From NCBI RefSeq assembly GCF_002157355.1, contig NZ_LYMK01000028.1, positions 1-64,000 of the forward strand: DNA of 64,000 nt, written 5' to 3'. The position numbers and the translations under genes are program-made. The notes beneath the pieces were generated by a model. That model saw nothing but the letters and a program-made list of their open reading frames with translations, was not told the DNA's origin and searched no databases. Positions 10,457 to 20,138 of this stretch are shown here, piece after piece. The DNA is from Variovorax sp. JS1663. GTDB lineage: Bacteria > Pseudomonadota > Gammaproteobacteria > Burkholderiales > Burkholderiaceae_C. How positions within the stretch are numbered: position 1 is the stretch's first letter; every line of letters begins with the position of its first letter.

Positions 10457-13400
10457 TTAAGCGCGAACCAGGGCCTCCTCGGCTTCCTTGGCCGGGTTCG
10501 CTTCATCGCGCCGGACGCGGAACCAGGCCGCATACATTGCCGGCAGCGCCAGCAGCGTGAGCACGGTGGCCACGACCAGGCCGCCCATGATGGCCACGGC
10601 CATCGGGCCCCAGAACACGCTGCGCGACAGCGGGATCATCGCCAGCACCGCCGCCGCGGCGGTCAGCACGATCGGGCGCAACCGGCGCACCGCCGATTCG
10701 ACGATCGCATCCCAGGTCGCCACGCCCGCGGCGCGGTCGTGCTCGATCTGGTCGATCAGGATCACCGCGTTGCGCTGGATCATCCCCATCAGCGCGATCA
10801 CGCCCAGCAGCGCGACGAAGCCGAAGGGCCGGTTGGAGATCAAAAGCGCCCCGGCCACCCCGGCGATGCCCAGCGGCCCGGTCAGGAACACCAGCATCGA
10901 GCGGCTGAAGCTGTGCAGCTGCAGCATCAGCAGCGTGAAGGTCAGGAACAGCATGATCGGCACGCCGGCCACGATCGAGGACGAGCCCTTGCTGCTCTCC
11001 TCCACCGCGCCCGCCACCTCGATACGGTAGCCGCCCTGCCCCTCGGCGTGCCATTTCGCCTCCAGTTTGCGCAGCGCGGGCAGCAACTGCTCGGTGACGG
11101 TCGCGCCCTGCAGGCCCTCGATGATGTCGCCCTGCACCGTGATCGCGTAGTCGCGGTTCTCGCGCCACATCACGCCCGGCTCCCAGGTGAAGACCGGCTT
11201 GGCGATCTGCAGCAGCGGGATCGAGCGGCCCGAGGCGGTCGGCAGGTAGGCGTTGCCGATGTCCGAAATGGCCTCGCGCTCGTCGGGCTGCTGGCGCAGC
11301 ACGATGTCGATCAGCAGGTCGTTCTCGCGGTATTGCCCGACGGTGGTGCCGCTGAACATGGTGCGCGAGGCCTGGGCGATGGCCTGGCTGGTGACGCCCA
11401 GCGCGCGCGCCTTGTCCTGGTCGACCACCAGCCGGATCACCTTGACCGACTCGTTCCAGTTGTCGTTCACCCCGCGCATGTTGGGGTTCTCGCGCATGAT
11501 GGCCTTGACCTCGTCGGCATGGATGCGCAACTGCCCCGGCTCGGTGCCGATGACGCGGAACTGCACCGGATACGCCACCGGCGGCCCGTTGGGCAGCAGC
11601 TTCACCCGCCCGCGAATCTCGGGGAATTCCTCCGCCAGCAGCGCCGGCAGGGCCAGGCGCAGCTTTTCGCGCACCTTGAGGTCCTTGGCCAGCACGATGA
11701 GCTGCGAGACGTTGGACTGCGGGAACACCTGGTCCAGCGGCAGGTAGAAGCGCGGCACGCCGGAGCCGACCCAGGTGCTGACGGTGGCGACGCCCTCCTC
11801 CTTGAGAAGGCGCTGCTCGACCCGCTTGGCCACTTCCTCGTTGGCGGCGAAGGAGGTGCCTTCCGGGAACCACAGGTCGACCATGATCTCCGGCCGGCTC
11901 GAATCGGGGAAGAACTGCTGCTGCACCTTGCCCATGCCCACGATGCCCAGCGCGAAGATCAGGAGCGTCGCGCCGATGGTGAGCCAGCGGTGCTCGACGC
12001 ACCAGTTCACCGTGCGCCTGAAGGTGTTGTAGAAGCGCGAGTCGAACAGCTCGTGCGGCGGTGCGTCCGGATCGTGCGGCTTGACCTTCAGCAGCAAGGT
12101 GCCCAGGTAGGGCACGAAGTACACCGAGACGAGCCAGGACAGCACCAGCGCGATCACGGTCACGAAGAAGATGGCGAAGGTGTATTCGCCCACCGTCGAC
12201 TTGGCAATGCCGATGGGCAGGAAACCGGCGGCCGTGATCAGCGTTCCGGTCAGCATCGGCTTGGCGGTGACGTCGTAGGCGAAGGTGGCGGCGCGCACCT
12301 TGTCGTAGCCCTCCTCCATCTTCCGCACCATCATCTCGACCGCGATGATCGCGTCGTCCACCAGGAGGCCCAGCGCGATGATCAGCGAGCCCAGCGAGAT
12401 CTTGTGCAGCCCGATGCCGAAGTAGTGCATCGCCAGGAAGGTCACGGCCAGCACCAGCGGGATGGTGATCGCCACCACCAGTCCCGGCCGGATGTCGATG
12501 TGCCAGCCGAAGCGCCCGCCCTTGTGCAGGCCCAGGGAGATGAAGCTCACCGCCAGCACGATCGCCACCGCCTCGATCAGCACCCGCACGAACTCGTTGA
12601 CCGAGGTCGCGACCGCCACCGGCTGGTCCTGCACCTGCAACAGCTTCACGCCCGCCGGCAGCCGCTTGTCGATCTCGGCGGTGGCTGCGCGCAGCGACTT
12701 GCCCAGCGCGATGATGTCGCCGCCCTTGGCCATGGAGATGCCCAACCCGATCACCTCCTTGCCCTGGTGCCGCACCTTGACCTGCGGCGGGTCGACGTAG
12801 GCGCGGCGGATCTCCGCGATGTCGCCCAGCCGCATCTGGTTGCCGGAGCTCCCGCGGATCGGCATCGCGCGCAGTTGCTCCACGCTGGTGAACTGGCCGG
12901 CCACGCGCACCTGCACCACGTCGGCCGGCGCCTGGATCGTGCCGGCGCTCTCGACCGCGTTCTGCTGCCCGAGCTGGGACAGCACGCTGTTGAAGTCCAG
13001 TCCCAGTTGCGCCAGGCGCTTCTGCGAGACCTCGACGAAGACCTTCTCGTCCTGCACCCCGAACTGCTCGACCTTGGCCACGTCCTTCACGCGCAGCAGC
13101 TGCTGGCGCACGTCGTCGGCGAAGGTCTTGAGTTCGGCATAGCTGAAGCCGTCGCTCTCCAGCGCGTAGATCACGCCGTAGACGTCGCCGAACTCGTCGT
13201 TGAAGAAGGGGCCCTGGATGCCCGCCGGCAGGGTGCCGCGGATGTCGCCGATCTTCTTGCGCACCGTGTACCAGACGTTGGACACATCGCCCGGCGGCGA
13301 CGAGTCCTTGATCTGGAAGATGATCTGCGACTCGCCCGGCTTGGAGTAGCTGCGGATCTTGTCGGCATAGGGCGCCTCCTGCAGCGTGCGCTCGATCTTG

Positions 13401-13630
13401 TCGGTCACCTGCTCGGCCACCTGCTGTGCCGTCGCGCCGGGCCAGTAGGTGCGCACCACCATCGCGCGGAAGGTGAAGGGCGGATCCTCGTCCTGCCCCA
13501 GCTGGAAGTAGGAGGCGAAGCCCAGCAGCATCAGCACCAGCATCAGGTAGCGGGTGAGTGCCGAATGGTCCAGCGCCCATTTCGAGAGGTTGAAGCCGGC
13601 CTTGCCGGCGCCAGCGGTCTGCGCGGTCAT
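10457..13630 (-). CDS. RND-family efflux permease
   Basis: An inner-membrane proton-driven exporter of 1057 residues, close to the usual 1020-1070 for this superfamily. It has the N-terminal TM1, a large periplasmic loop, TM2-6 with the proton-relay motif GLLVDDAIIAVEMM (Asp pair near residue 425), a second periplasmic loop and TM7-12. The early sequence QDEDPPFTFRAMVVRTYWPGA marks the group that pairs with lipoprotein-type adaptor proteins rather than classical AcrB. It is encoded 10 bp after its adaptor gene. No outer-membrane channel gene accompanies it, so it probably uses a channel encoded elsewhere. Substrate not predictable. Confidence 0.93.
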   Translation of the reverse strand: MTAQTAGAGKAGFNLSKWALDHSALTRYLMLVLMLLGFASYFQLGQDEDPPFTFRAMVVRTYWPGATAQQVAEQVTDKIERTLQEAPYADKIRSYSKPGESQIIFQIKDSSPPGDVSNVWYTVRKKIGDIRGTLPAGIQGPFFNDEFGDVYGVIYALESDGFSYAELKTFADDVRQQLLRVKDVAKVEQFGVQDEKVFVEVSQKRLAQLGLDFNSVLSQLGQQNAVESAGTIQAPADVVQVRVAGQFTSVEQLRAMPIRGSSGNQMRLGDIAEIRRAYVDPPQVKVRHQGKEVIGLGISMAKGGDIIALGKSLRAATAEIDKRLPAGVKLLQVQDQPVAVATSVNEFVRVLIEAVAIVLAVSFISLGLHKGGRFGWHIDIRPGLVVAITIPLVLAVTFLAMHYFGIGLHKISLGSLIIALGLLVDDAIIAVEMMVRKMEEGYDKVRAATFAYDVTAKPMLTGTLITAAGFLPIGIAKSTVGEYTFAIFFVTVIALVLSWLVSVYFVPYLGTLLLKVKPHDPDAPPHELFDSRFYNTFRRTVNWCVEHRWLTIGATLLIFALGIVGMGKVQQQFFPDSSRPEIMVDLWFPEGTSFAANEEVAKRVEQRLLKEEGVATVSTWVGSGVPRFYLPLDQVFPQSNVSQLIVLAKDLKVREKLRLALPALLAEEFPEIRGRVKLLPNGPPVAYPVQFRVIGTEPGQLRIHADEVKAIMRENPNMRGVNDNWNESVKVIRLVVDQDKARALGVTSQAIAQASRTMFSGTTVGQYRENDLLIDIVLRQQPDEREAISDIGNAYLPTASGRSIPLLQIAKPVFTWEPGVMWRENRDYAITVQGDIIEGLQGATVTEQLLPALRKLEAKWHAEGQGGYRIEVAGAVEESSKGSSSIVAGVPIMLFLTFTLLMLQLHSFSRSMLVFLTGPLGIAGVAGALLISNRPFGFVALLGVIALMGMIQRNAVILIDQIEHDRAAGVATWDAIVESAVRRLRPIVLTAAAAVLAMIPLSRSVFWGPMAVAIMGGLVVATVLTLLALPAMYAAWFRVRRDEANPAKEAEEALVRA

Positions 13631-13640
13631 GGCGGCCTCG

Positions 13641-14813
13641 TCAGCGGGAAGCGGAAACCGGCGTGACTGTAACCGGTGCGTTGACGGCCTCCTGGATCGC
13701 CGACGTTGCAGGCGCGGCCCACTTGTCCCGGTAGATCGACACCTTCTGTCCCGGCGACAGCACGTGCACGCCGGCCACGACCACCTGCATGCCCGGCGTC
13801 AGGCCTGCGCCGATCACCGCCTCGTTGCCGTCCGCTGTGTTCACCTGCACCGGCTGCGAGCGCACCGTCATGCTGGCCTTGTCCAGCACCCAGACGGCAC
13901 TGCCCTTGCCTTCCTGGCGCAGCGCGCTGGTCGGCAGCTTGATCACCGGCGTGCCGCTGTGCGAAAGGGCCTGCGGGCGGGCATAGACGGTCGCGCCGAG
14001 CGCCGGCGCCGTGGCGGCATCGATCGCGACCTTGACCGTGTAGGTGCGCGTCACCGCGTCGGCGCTGGCCGCCACCTCTCGCACCTTGCCTTCCATCTCC
14101 TTGCCGTCGGCCCAGCCGCGCACCGCCACGGCGGAGCCGGTCTTCATCAGCCCGGCGCGGTCTTCCGGCACCGAGAACACCACGTCGCGCGCGCCGTCCT
14201 GCGCGATGCGCACGACCGGCGTGCCGGCCGAGACCACTTGCCCCGGCTCGGCCTCGATCGCCGTGATGATGCCCGGGACGTCGGCCACCAGCGTCGTGTA
14301 CTGGGTCTGGTTGCCCTGCGTGGTCAATTGCGCCTGCGCCTGCTCCAGTTGCGCCTGGGCCGCCTTGTACGTGCTCTCGCGCCGCTCCAGCTCGGCGGCG
14401 CTGATGAAGTTCTGCTCCCGCAGGCCGCGGTAGCGCTTCAGGTCGGCCGCGGCCAGGTCACGATTGGTCAGGGCCGCGGCCTGCTGGGCGCGCGCCGCCT
14501 CGGCCGCGAGCCGGTAGTCCTGCGGATCGAGCTGGGCCAGCGCCTGCCCGGCCTGGACGTGCTGGCCCAGTTCGGCCTGCCGGCGGGTGATCTTGCCGGC
14601 CACCCGGAAGCCCAGCCGCGATTCGATCCGCGCCCGCACCTCGCCGGCGAACTCGGGCTCCGTGCCGTAGGCGCTGGTGCCCACCGTCATCACCTTGACC
14701 GCGCGCAGCGGCTCCGCGGTGGGCTGGGGACGGGAGCAGCCGGCGAGCGCCAGCGCTGAGAGCAGCAGGAGGCCGGCGTGACGAATGGCGGGGGAAGCGG
14801 ACAACGCGGTCAT
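13641..14813 (-). CDS. RND efflux periplasmic adaptor (MFP) lipoprotein
   Basis: The 390-residue membrane-fusion protein that links the RND permease to an outer-membrane channel. The N-terminus has a lipoprotein signal with lipobox LAGC (SALALAGCSRPQ, Cys about 26), then the lipoyl/barrel-sandwich half GFRVAGKITRRQAELGQHVQAGQALAQLDPQD, an alpha-helical hairpin rich in Ala/Gln (about 95-170) and the beta-barrel and membrane-proximal domains. It is the first gene of the pair, driven by the promoter at 14864-14892. Confidence 0.93.
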   Translation of the reverse strand: MTALSASPAIRHAGLLLLSALALAGCSRPQPTAEPLRAVKVMTVGTSAYGTEPEFAGEVRARIESRLGFRVAGKITRRQAELGQHVQAGQALAQLDPQDYRLAAEAARAQQAAALTNRDLAAADLKRYRGLREQNFISAAELERRESTYKAAQAQLEQAQAQLTTQGNQTQYTTLVADVPGIITAIEAEPGQVVSAGTPVVRIAQDGARDVVFSVPEDRAGLMKTGSAVAVRGWADGKEMEGKVREVAASADAVTRTYTVKVAIDAATAPALGATVYARPQALSHSGTPVIKLPTSALRQEGKGSAVWVLDKASMTVRSQPVQVNTADGNEAVIGAGLTPGMQVVVAGVHVLSPGQKVSIYRDKWAAPATSAIQEAVNAPVTVTPVSASR

Positions 14814-14842
14814 GGAACACCCTTGGAAGAACGATGGGGGTC

Positions 14843-14866
14843 ATTAATGACCGGCCGGTTAGTAAT
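14843..14866. promoter_or_regulatory. TetR-type operator palindrome
   Basis: ATTAATGACCGGCCGGTTAGTAAT is a 24-bp inverted repeat with a perfect ACCGGCCGGT core; only two symmetric pairs mismatch. It starts inside the -10 element of the efflux promoter and covers the start region, the typical position of a repressor site for RND pumps. No TetR gene lies beside it in this window. Confidence 0.65.
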
Positions 14867-14892
14867 CTAGGGTAAACGCGAACCGCTGTCAA
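14864..14892 (-). promoter_or_regulatory. Sigma-70 promoter of the RND efflux pair
   Basis: The minus strand carries a consensus -35 TTGACA (14892-14887), a 17-bp spacer and -10 TAGATT (14869-14864), about 50 bp upstream of the adaptor ATG at 14813. The downstream half is overlapped by the palindromic operator. The remaining upstream gap (14893-15040) shows no gene. Confidence 0.75.
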
Positions 14893-15040
14893 TTACCAAA
14901 GCCGCCGGCTGCAGGGGGACGAAGGGGGTTGCTCGCGACCGGCTGGCCTCCTCGAATCTCTTCGAATTGGCCGCCGCCGCGGAGGGTGGCCGATTCCAGA
15001 ATTTCCTCACCGAAACCACTCATCCCCCTGGAGATTCGCC

Positions 15041-15460
15041 ATGAAGTTCCCCCTTCTTTCCGCCAGCGCCCTGGCCCTCGCCGCTCTCGCCTTCGGACAG
15101 AACGCGCTGGCGCACGGCAACCACGAAGAGGAAAAAGTCACCCCGCTGCAGATCCGGAAGCTGCCCGACATCCCCGGCAAGCAGGCCATCGTCGCCATCG
15201 TGGACTTCGCGCCCGGTCAGGCGGCGCAGCCCCATGCCCACCCGGGATCGCTCTTCGCCTACGTGCTCGAGGGCGAGCTCGTGTCGCAGCTCGAAGGACA
15301 GGCGCCGGTGACCTACCGGAAAGGCCAGACCTGGTACGAACCACCGCACGTCGATCACGTGGTGGCGCGCAATCCGAGCCGGACCCGGCCGGCCAGGCTG
15401 CTGGTGCACGTCCTGGTCGACGAAGGCGGCCAGGTCAAGCAGCCGCTGGAACAGCGCTGA
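15041..15460 (+). CDS. Exported cupin-domain protein
   Basis: 139 residues with a signal peptide (MKFPLLSASALALAALAFGQNALA) followed by HGNHEEEKVTP, then one cupin barrel. The two conserved motifs are visible: QPHAHPGSLFAYVLEGE (His pair and Glu, metal ligands) and YEPPHVDHVVARN. It is probably a periplasmic metal-dependent cupin of unknown substrate. It has a GGAGATTCGCC ribosome site and lies 25 bp upstream of an MDR-family oxidoreductase gene, suggesting an operon. Confidence 0.82.
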   Translation: MKFPLLSASALALAALAFGQNALAHGNHEEEKVTPLQIRKLPDIPGKQAIVAIVDFAPGQAAQPHAHPGSLFAYVLEGELVSQLEGQAPVTYRKGQTWYEPPHVDHVVARNPSRTRPARLLVHVLVDEGGQVKQPLEQR

Positions 15461-15485
15461 GCCCGGCTTCCACCAGGAGCACACC

Positions 15486-16421
15486 ATGCCAACGATGAAA
15501 GCCGCTCGCATCGATCGCTTCGGCCCGATCGGGCACATCGCGCTGCGGGAGATCGAGCGTCCCGCGCCCGGCCCCGGCGAGGTGCTCGTGCGGGTCCACG
15601 CCTCCGGGGTCGGCCCCTGGGATGCCTGGATCCGCACCGGCCAGTCGACCCGCGTGCCCGCGGAGTCCCTCCCTGTGACCCTGGGCTCGGACCTGTCCGG
15701 TGTCGTGGAGGCCATCGGGCCGGGCGTCGTTTCCGTCGCCGTGGGCGACGAAGTCTTCGGCGTCACCAACCCCTGGTTCAACGGCGCCAATGCGGAGTTC
15801 GCCCTCGCGCAGGCTTCCATGATCGCCCGCAAGCCCGCGCGGCTCGGACACGTTGCGGCGGCGTCGATGCCGGTCATCGCGGTGACGGCCTGGCAGGTGC
15901 TGGCCGAGTACGGCGGACTCGAGGCGGGCCAGCGCGTCCTGGTGCTCGGCGCGGCCGGCAACGTCGGCGCCTATGCCGTGCAGCTCGCACGCAGCCTGGG
16001 CGCCACGGTCGTCGCGCTCACCCGGCCGCACGAGTCGCAGCGCGTCAGGGACCTGGGCGCTGCCGAGGCGATCGGTCCCGAGGATCTCGAAGCCGAGAGC
16101 GCCCTGGCCGACATCGTCATCGACACGGTCGGCGAAGCGCTGCAGCAGCGGGCTCTCGCCGCCCTGAGGCCGGGCGCCATCCTCGTGTCCGCCGTGTCGC
16201 CCCCCGATGCGGCCCTGGCAGCGGCGCGCCATGCCCGGGCGGTGTTCTTCATCGTCGAGGTGACAACCGAGCGCCTGACCCGCATCGCGGACATGGCCGA
16301 GCGCGGCGAGCTGGTCCCCAACGTCGGCATCGTGCTCCCGCTGGGCGAGATCCACCGGGCGCACGAGATGCTCGACGGCCTGCGCGAACGACCCACGGGC
16401 AAGATCGTCCTGAGCGGCTAG
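15486..16421 (+). CDS. Zinc-independent MDR-family oxidoreductase (quinone oxidoreductase-like)
   Basis: 311 residues. The N-terminal GroES-like domain (MKAARIDRFGP...GSDLSGVVEAIGPGV) lacks the Cys/His zinc ligands of alcohol dehydrogenases, and the Rossmann motif VLVLGAAGNVGAYAVQLAR (near residue 155) indicates NADPH binding, as in QOR/zeta-crystallin enzymes. It probably reduces a quinone or enone in the cytoplasm; the substrate is not deducible. The stop overlaps the convergent kup stop by 4 bp. Confidence 0.88.
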   Translation: MPTMKAARIDRFGPIGHIALREIERPAPGPGEVLVRVHASGVGPWDAWIRTGQSTRVPAESLPVTLGSDLSGVVEAIGPGVVSVAVGDEVFGVTNPWFNGANAEFALAQASMIARKPARLGHVAAASMPVIAVTAWQVLAEYGGLEAGQRVLVLGAAGNVGAYAVQLARSLGATVVALTRPHESQRVRDLGAAEAIGPEDLEAESALADIVIDTVGEALQQRALAALRPGAILVSAVSPPDAALAAARHARAVFFIVEVTTERLTRIADMAERGELVPNVGIVLPLGEIHRAHEMLDGLRERPTGKIVLSG

Positions 16422-18328
16422 GTCCGTTGCCCGAGCTCGACCAGGCTGTTGCCGGGAATCTTGAAGTAGTCCGAAGCCCGCCCCGCGTTGCGCTGCATCC
16501 AGGCGAACAGCGCCCGGCGCAGCGGGTTCATGCCCGGCAGCGGCTTGTCGCCCAACGAGGCACGCGAGACGAAGTACGAGCTGCTCATCGACTCGACGGC
16601 CAGGGTCTGCTGGTAGGCCAGGATGCGGACGAACTCCGGCACGTCGGCCCGCTCCATGAAGCCATGCCGCGCCGTCGCCACCCAGATGCCGTGGCCGAGG
16701 CTGCGGGCCTCGATGCGCTGCCGCGCGTCGACGCGCGGCGTGTCACAGGCCAGCACCCGCAGCAGGATCACCTGCTCGTGCAGCACCTGGTTGTGCTTGA
16801 GGTTGTGCAGCAGCGCATGCGGCACCGCGTCGACGTCGGGGTTGAGAAAGATCGCCGTGCCGTGCACGCGGTGCGGCATGCTGACCGCGAGCGCTTCGAC
16901 GAAGGGCTCCACCGGCACCCGCTGCGCCGCAGCCGCCTGCAGACCCAGCCGACGGCCTTTGGCCCAGGTGGTGAAGACCAGCAGCGCGAACGCGGCAACC
17001 GCCAGCGTGAGCCAGCCGCCCTCGTGGACCTTGAGGCTGTTGGCCACCACGAAGCCCAGGTCCACCACGGCGAAAGCCAGCACGCCCAGCGCGACCGCCA
17101 TCCGGTTCCAGCGCCAGAGCCGGAGGGCCACCACCCCGGCCAGCAGCGTGGTGCACACCATCGTGACCGAGACCGCGATGCCATAGGCCGCCGACAGCGC
17201 GCTGGAGCTGCGGAAGCCCAGCACCAGCAGCACCACGCCCACCATCAACAGCCAGTTGATCGCCGGCACGTAGATCTGGCCGATCGCCTCGCCCGAGGTC
17301 TGGACCACCCGCATGCGCGGCAGGTAGCCCATGCGGATGGCCTGGGCGGTCAGCGAAAAGGCGCCCGAGATCACGGCCTGCGAGGCGATCACCGTGGCCA
17401 TCGCGGCCAGCACCACCATCGGCAGCACCGCCCAGCCGGGGAACAGGCGGAAGAAGGGGTTGTCCGCCGCCGCCGGCTGTGCCAGCACCAGCGCGCCCTG
17501 GCCGAAGTAGTTGAGCACCAGCCCGGGCAGCGCGACGAACAGCCAGGCCAGCCGGATCGGCCGCGCGCCGAAATGCCCCATGTCGGCATACAGCGCCTCG
17601 CCGCCAGTGAAAGCCAGGAACACCGCCCCCAGCACCGCCAGTGACTGCGCATGGTGCGTCAGCAGGAAGTTCAAGGCATGGCGCGGATCGAGGGCCGCCA
17701 GCACCTGCGGCTGCTCCAGCACCTTCCACAGGCCCGCCAGCCCGACCACCGCGAACCACAGCAGCATCACCGGCCCGAAGACCCGTCCGACCGCGCCGGT
17801 GCCGCGGCGCTGCACCGCGAACAGGACGATCAGGATCAGCACGGTGATCGGGATCACGAAGGGCTTGAGCGCATGCGCCTCGACCTCCAGGCCCTCGACC
17901 GCCGACAGCACCGAAATGGCCGGCGTGATCAGGCTGTCGCCGTAGAACATCGCCGCGCCGACCAGTCCCAGCCCGCCGATCACCGTCCCGAGCCAGGGCC
18001 GTGCGCCCGTGCCGGCGATCGCATTGCGCGCCAGCGCCTGCAGGGCCAGGATGCCGCCCTCGCCGTCGTGGTCGGCGCGCAGCACGAAGACCACGTACTT
18101 CAGCGTCACCACGAACATCAGGCCCCAGAAGATCAGCGACAGCAGCCCCAGCACCGCGCCTGCCGAAAAGACCACGCCATGCTCCGGATTGAGCGTCTCC
18201 TTGAAGGCGTAGAGCGGCGACGTGCCGATGTCGCCGAAGACCACGCCGAGCGCGGCGACCAGCAGGCCGGGCCCGGACTTGGCATGCGTGGGGTCGGCGG
18301 GGCTCAGCGTCTGTGCGGAAGAGTTCAT
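16418..18328 (-). CDS. kup: Kup-type low-affinity potassium uptake protein
   Basis: A K+/H+ symporter in the inner membrane. The 636 residues include the family signature GVVFGDIGTSPLYAFKE (about residues 22-38), twelve hydrophobic segments up to about residue 450, and the soluble C-terminal domain with VHGTAIFLNPD and YFVSR. The ATG at 18328 fits the family length; the frame is open another 110 codons upstream but that stretch overlaps hpnC. Divergent from hpnC with only 59 bp between starts. Confidence 0.95.
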   Translation of the reverse strand: MNSSAQTLSPADPTHAKSGPGLLVAALGVVFGDIGTSPLYAFKETLNPEHGVVFSAGAVLGLLSLIFWGLMFVVTLKYVVFVLRADHDGEGGILALQALARNAIAGTGARPWLGTVIGGLGLVGAAMFYGDSLITPAISVLSAVEGLEVEAHALKPFVIPITVLILIVLFAVQRRGTGAVGRVFGPVMLLWFAVVGLAGLWKVLEQPQVLAALDPRHALNFLLTHHAQSLAVLGAVFLAFTGGEALYADMGHFGARPIRLAWLFVALPGLVLNYFGQGALVLAQPAAADNPFFRLFPGWAVLPMVVLAAMATVIASQAVISGAFSLTAQAIRMGYLPRMRVVQTSGEAIGQIYVPAINWLLMVGVVLLVLGFRSSSALSAAYGIAVSVTMVCTTLLAGVVALRLWRWNRMAVALGVLAFAVVDLGFVVANSLKVHEGGWLTLAVAAFALLVFTTWAKGRRLGLQAAAAQRVPVEPFVEALAVSMPHRVHGTAIFLNPDVDAVPHALLHNLKHNQVLHEQVILLRVLACDTPRVDARQRIEARSLGHGIWVATARHGFMERADVPEFVRILAYQQTLAVESMSSSYFVSRASLGDKPLPGMNPLRRALFAWMQRNAGRASDYFKIPGNSLVELGQRT

Positions 18329-18387
18329 GGCGTGAAAGCGTGCTGCGGCGCAATGATCGTACTGCCGCGTGCACGACAATCCGGCGC

Positions 18388-19302
18388 GTGCCTTCCACGT
18401 CTTCTCCCGCCACTGCGGCGGCGCCCACCCATTACGAGAACTTTCCGGTCGCATCCTGGCTGTGCCCGCCGCGGCTGCGGCCGCCCATCGCGGCGATCTA
18501 TGCCTTCGCGCGCACGGCCGACGACATTGCCGACGAGGGCGATGCCCCTGCCGCACAACGCCTCGAAGACCTGCGTGCCTTTCGCGCCGCGCTCGCAGCC
18601 GCGGCGCGCGGCGCGCCATCTCCAGCACGCTGGCCGGAGGTCTTCGGCCCGCTCGCACAGGCCATGCGCGACTTCGCCCTGCCCGAGTCGCTGCTGGCCG
18701 ACCTGTTGTCCGCCTTCCTGCAGGACATCGAGAAGACGCGCGATGCCGCGGGCTATGCCGACCGCGCCGAGCTGCTGGACTACTGCCGCCGCTCGGCCAA
18801 CCCGGTCGGACGGCTGCTGCTGCACCTCTACGGCGTCGACGACGCGCGCGCGCTCGCGCAGAGCGACGCCATCTGCAGCGCGCTTCAGCTCATCAATTTC
18901 TGGCAGGACCTGGGCCTGGACCTGCCGCGCGGCCGCTTCTACCTGCCGGCGGCCGACCTGGCGTCGCACGGCCTGACGGCCCAGGCGCTCCGAGACTTCA
19001 GGCCGCTGGCACCCGCCGCGCCGCCGGCCGCCGCCCTCGCGCTGGTCGCGGGCCAGGTGGCCTGGGCGCGCGCGCTGATGAACGAAGGCGCCCCGCTCGT
19101 GCACCACCTGCCCGGCCGGGCCGGCTGGGAGCTGCGCTTCGTGGTGCAGGGCGGCCTGCGCATCCTCGACAAGATCGAGGCGCTGGGCTTCGACAGCTGG
19201 TCGCGCCGCCCCACCATCGGCAAGGCCGACGCGCCGCTGCTGGCCTGGCGGACCCTGTGGATGCGGAGACAATCGCCCGCGATGACGAGTTCTCCACGAT
19301 GA
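18388..19302 (+). CDS. hpnC: Hydroxysqualene synthase HpnC
   Basis: Converts presqualene diphosphate to hydroxysqualene in the three-enzyme bacterial squalene route. THYENFPVASWLCPPRLRPPIAAIYAFARTADDIADEGD holds the first aspartate-rich site, and LINFWQDLGLDLPRGRFYLP the second. I chose the GTG at 18388, giving 304 residues and an N-terminus of about 12 residues before HYENFPV; longer in-frame extensions would overlap kup. The stop TGA overlaps the hpnD ATG (ATGA). Confidence 0.9.
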   Translation: MPSTSSPATAAAPTHYENFPVASWLCPPRLRPPIAAIYAFARTADDIADEGDAPAAQRLEDLRAFRAALAAAARGAPSPARWPEVFGPLAQAMRDFALPESLLADLLSAFLQDIEKTRDAAGYADRAELLDYCRRSANPVGRLLLHLYGVDDARALAQSDAICSALQLINFWQDLGLDLPRGRFYLPAADLASHGLTAQALRDFRPLAPAAPPAAALALVAGQVAWARALMNEGAPLVHHLPGRAGWELRFVVQGGLRILDKIEALGFDSWSRRPTIGKADAPLLAWRTLWMRRQSPAMTSSPR

Positions 19303-20138
19303 CCCCCGAGCAGTACGTCCAGGACAAGGCTGCCGCCTCGGGCAGCAGCTTCTACTACGCCTTCCTCTTCCTGCCCAGGCCGCGCCGCGCCGCGATCACG
19401 GCCTTCTATGCCTTCTGCCGCGAGGTCGACGACGTGGTCGACGAGGTCAGCGACCCCGGCGTCGCCGCCACCAAGCTCGCCTGGTGGCGCAACGAGGTCG
19501 CACAGGCCTTCGCCGGCCGGCCGCAGCATCCGGTGATGCAGGCGCTGATGCCGCACACCGGCACCTACGGCATCGAGGCCCGCCAGCTTCAGGAAGTGAT
19601 CGAGGGCTGCCAGATGGACCTGGAGCAGACCCGCTACCTCGACTTCGCCGGCCTGAAGCATTACTGCCACCTGGTGGCTGGCGTGGTGGGCGAAGGTGCT
19701 GCGCGCATCTTCGGCCAGACCGATCCGCAGACCACCACCTATGCGCACAAGCTGGGCCTGGCGCTGCAGCTCACCAACATCATCCGCGACGTCGGCGAGG
19801 ACGCGCTGCGCGGGCGCATCTACCTGCCGGTCAACGAGCTGCAGCAGTACGACGTCAAGGCGCACGAGATCCTCAACCGCGTGCATTCCGAGCGCTTCGT
19901 CACGCTCATGAAGTTCCAGGCGCAGCGCGCCCACGCGGCCTACGACGAAGCCCTGGCCCTGCTGCCCGCGGCCGACCGGCGCGCGCAGAAGCCGGGCCTG
20001 ATGATGGCCAGCATCTACCGCACGCTGCTGCGCGAGATCGAGCGCGACAACTTCCAGGTGCTGAACCAGCGCGTGAGCCTGACGCCGCTGCGCAAGCTCT
20101 GGCTGGCGTGGCGCGTTCAAGCCCTCGGCAGGTTGTGA
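19299..20138 (+). CDS. hpnD: Presqualene diphosphate synthase HpnD
   Basis: Condenses two farnesyl diphosphates into presqualene diphosphate. The 279 residues begin MTPEQYVQDKAAASGSSFYYAF and contain FYAFCREVDDVVDEV and LTNIIRDVGEDALRGRIYLP, the two Mg2+-binding aspartate motifs of trans-prenyl head-to-head synthases. The start at 19299 overlaps the hpnC stop and the end overlaps the hpnE GTG (GTGA), so the three genes are translationally coupled. Confidence 0.93.
   Translation: MTPEQYVQDKAAASGSSFYYAFLFLPRPRRAAITAFYAFCREVDDVVDEVSDPGVAATKLAWWRNEVAQAFAGRPQHPVMQALMPHTGTYGIEARQLQEVIEGCQMDLEQTRYLDFAGLKHYCHLVAGVVGEGAARIFGQTDPQTTTYAHKLGLALQLTNIIRDVGEDALRGRIYLPVNELQQYDVKAHEILNRVHSERFVTLMKFQAQRAHAAYDEALALLPAADRRAQKPGLMMASIYRTLLREIERDNFQVLNQRVSLTPLRKLWLAWRVQALGRL

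Noticed and set aside
10283-13666. 1127-codon open frame antisense to the first RND permease
   Set aside because: Composition is typical of antisense reading of GC-rich genes and it crosses the tRNA-Leu(UAG) gene.
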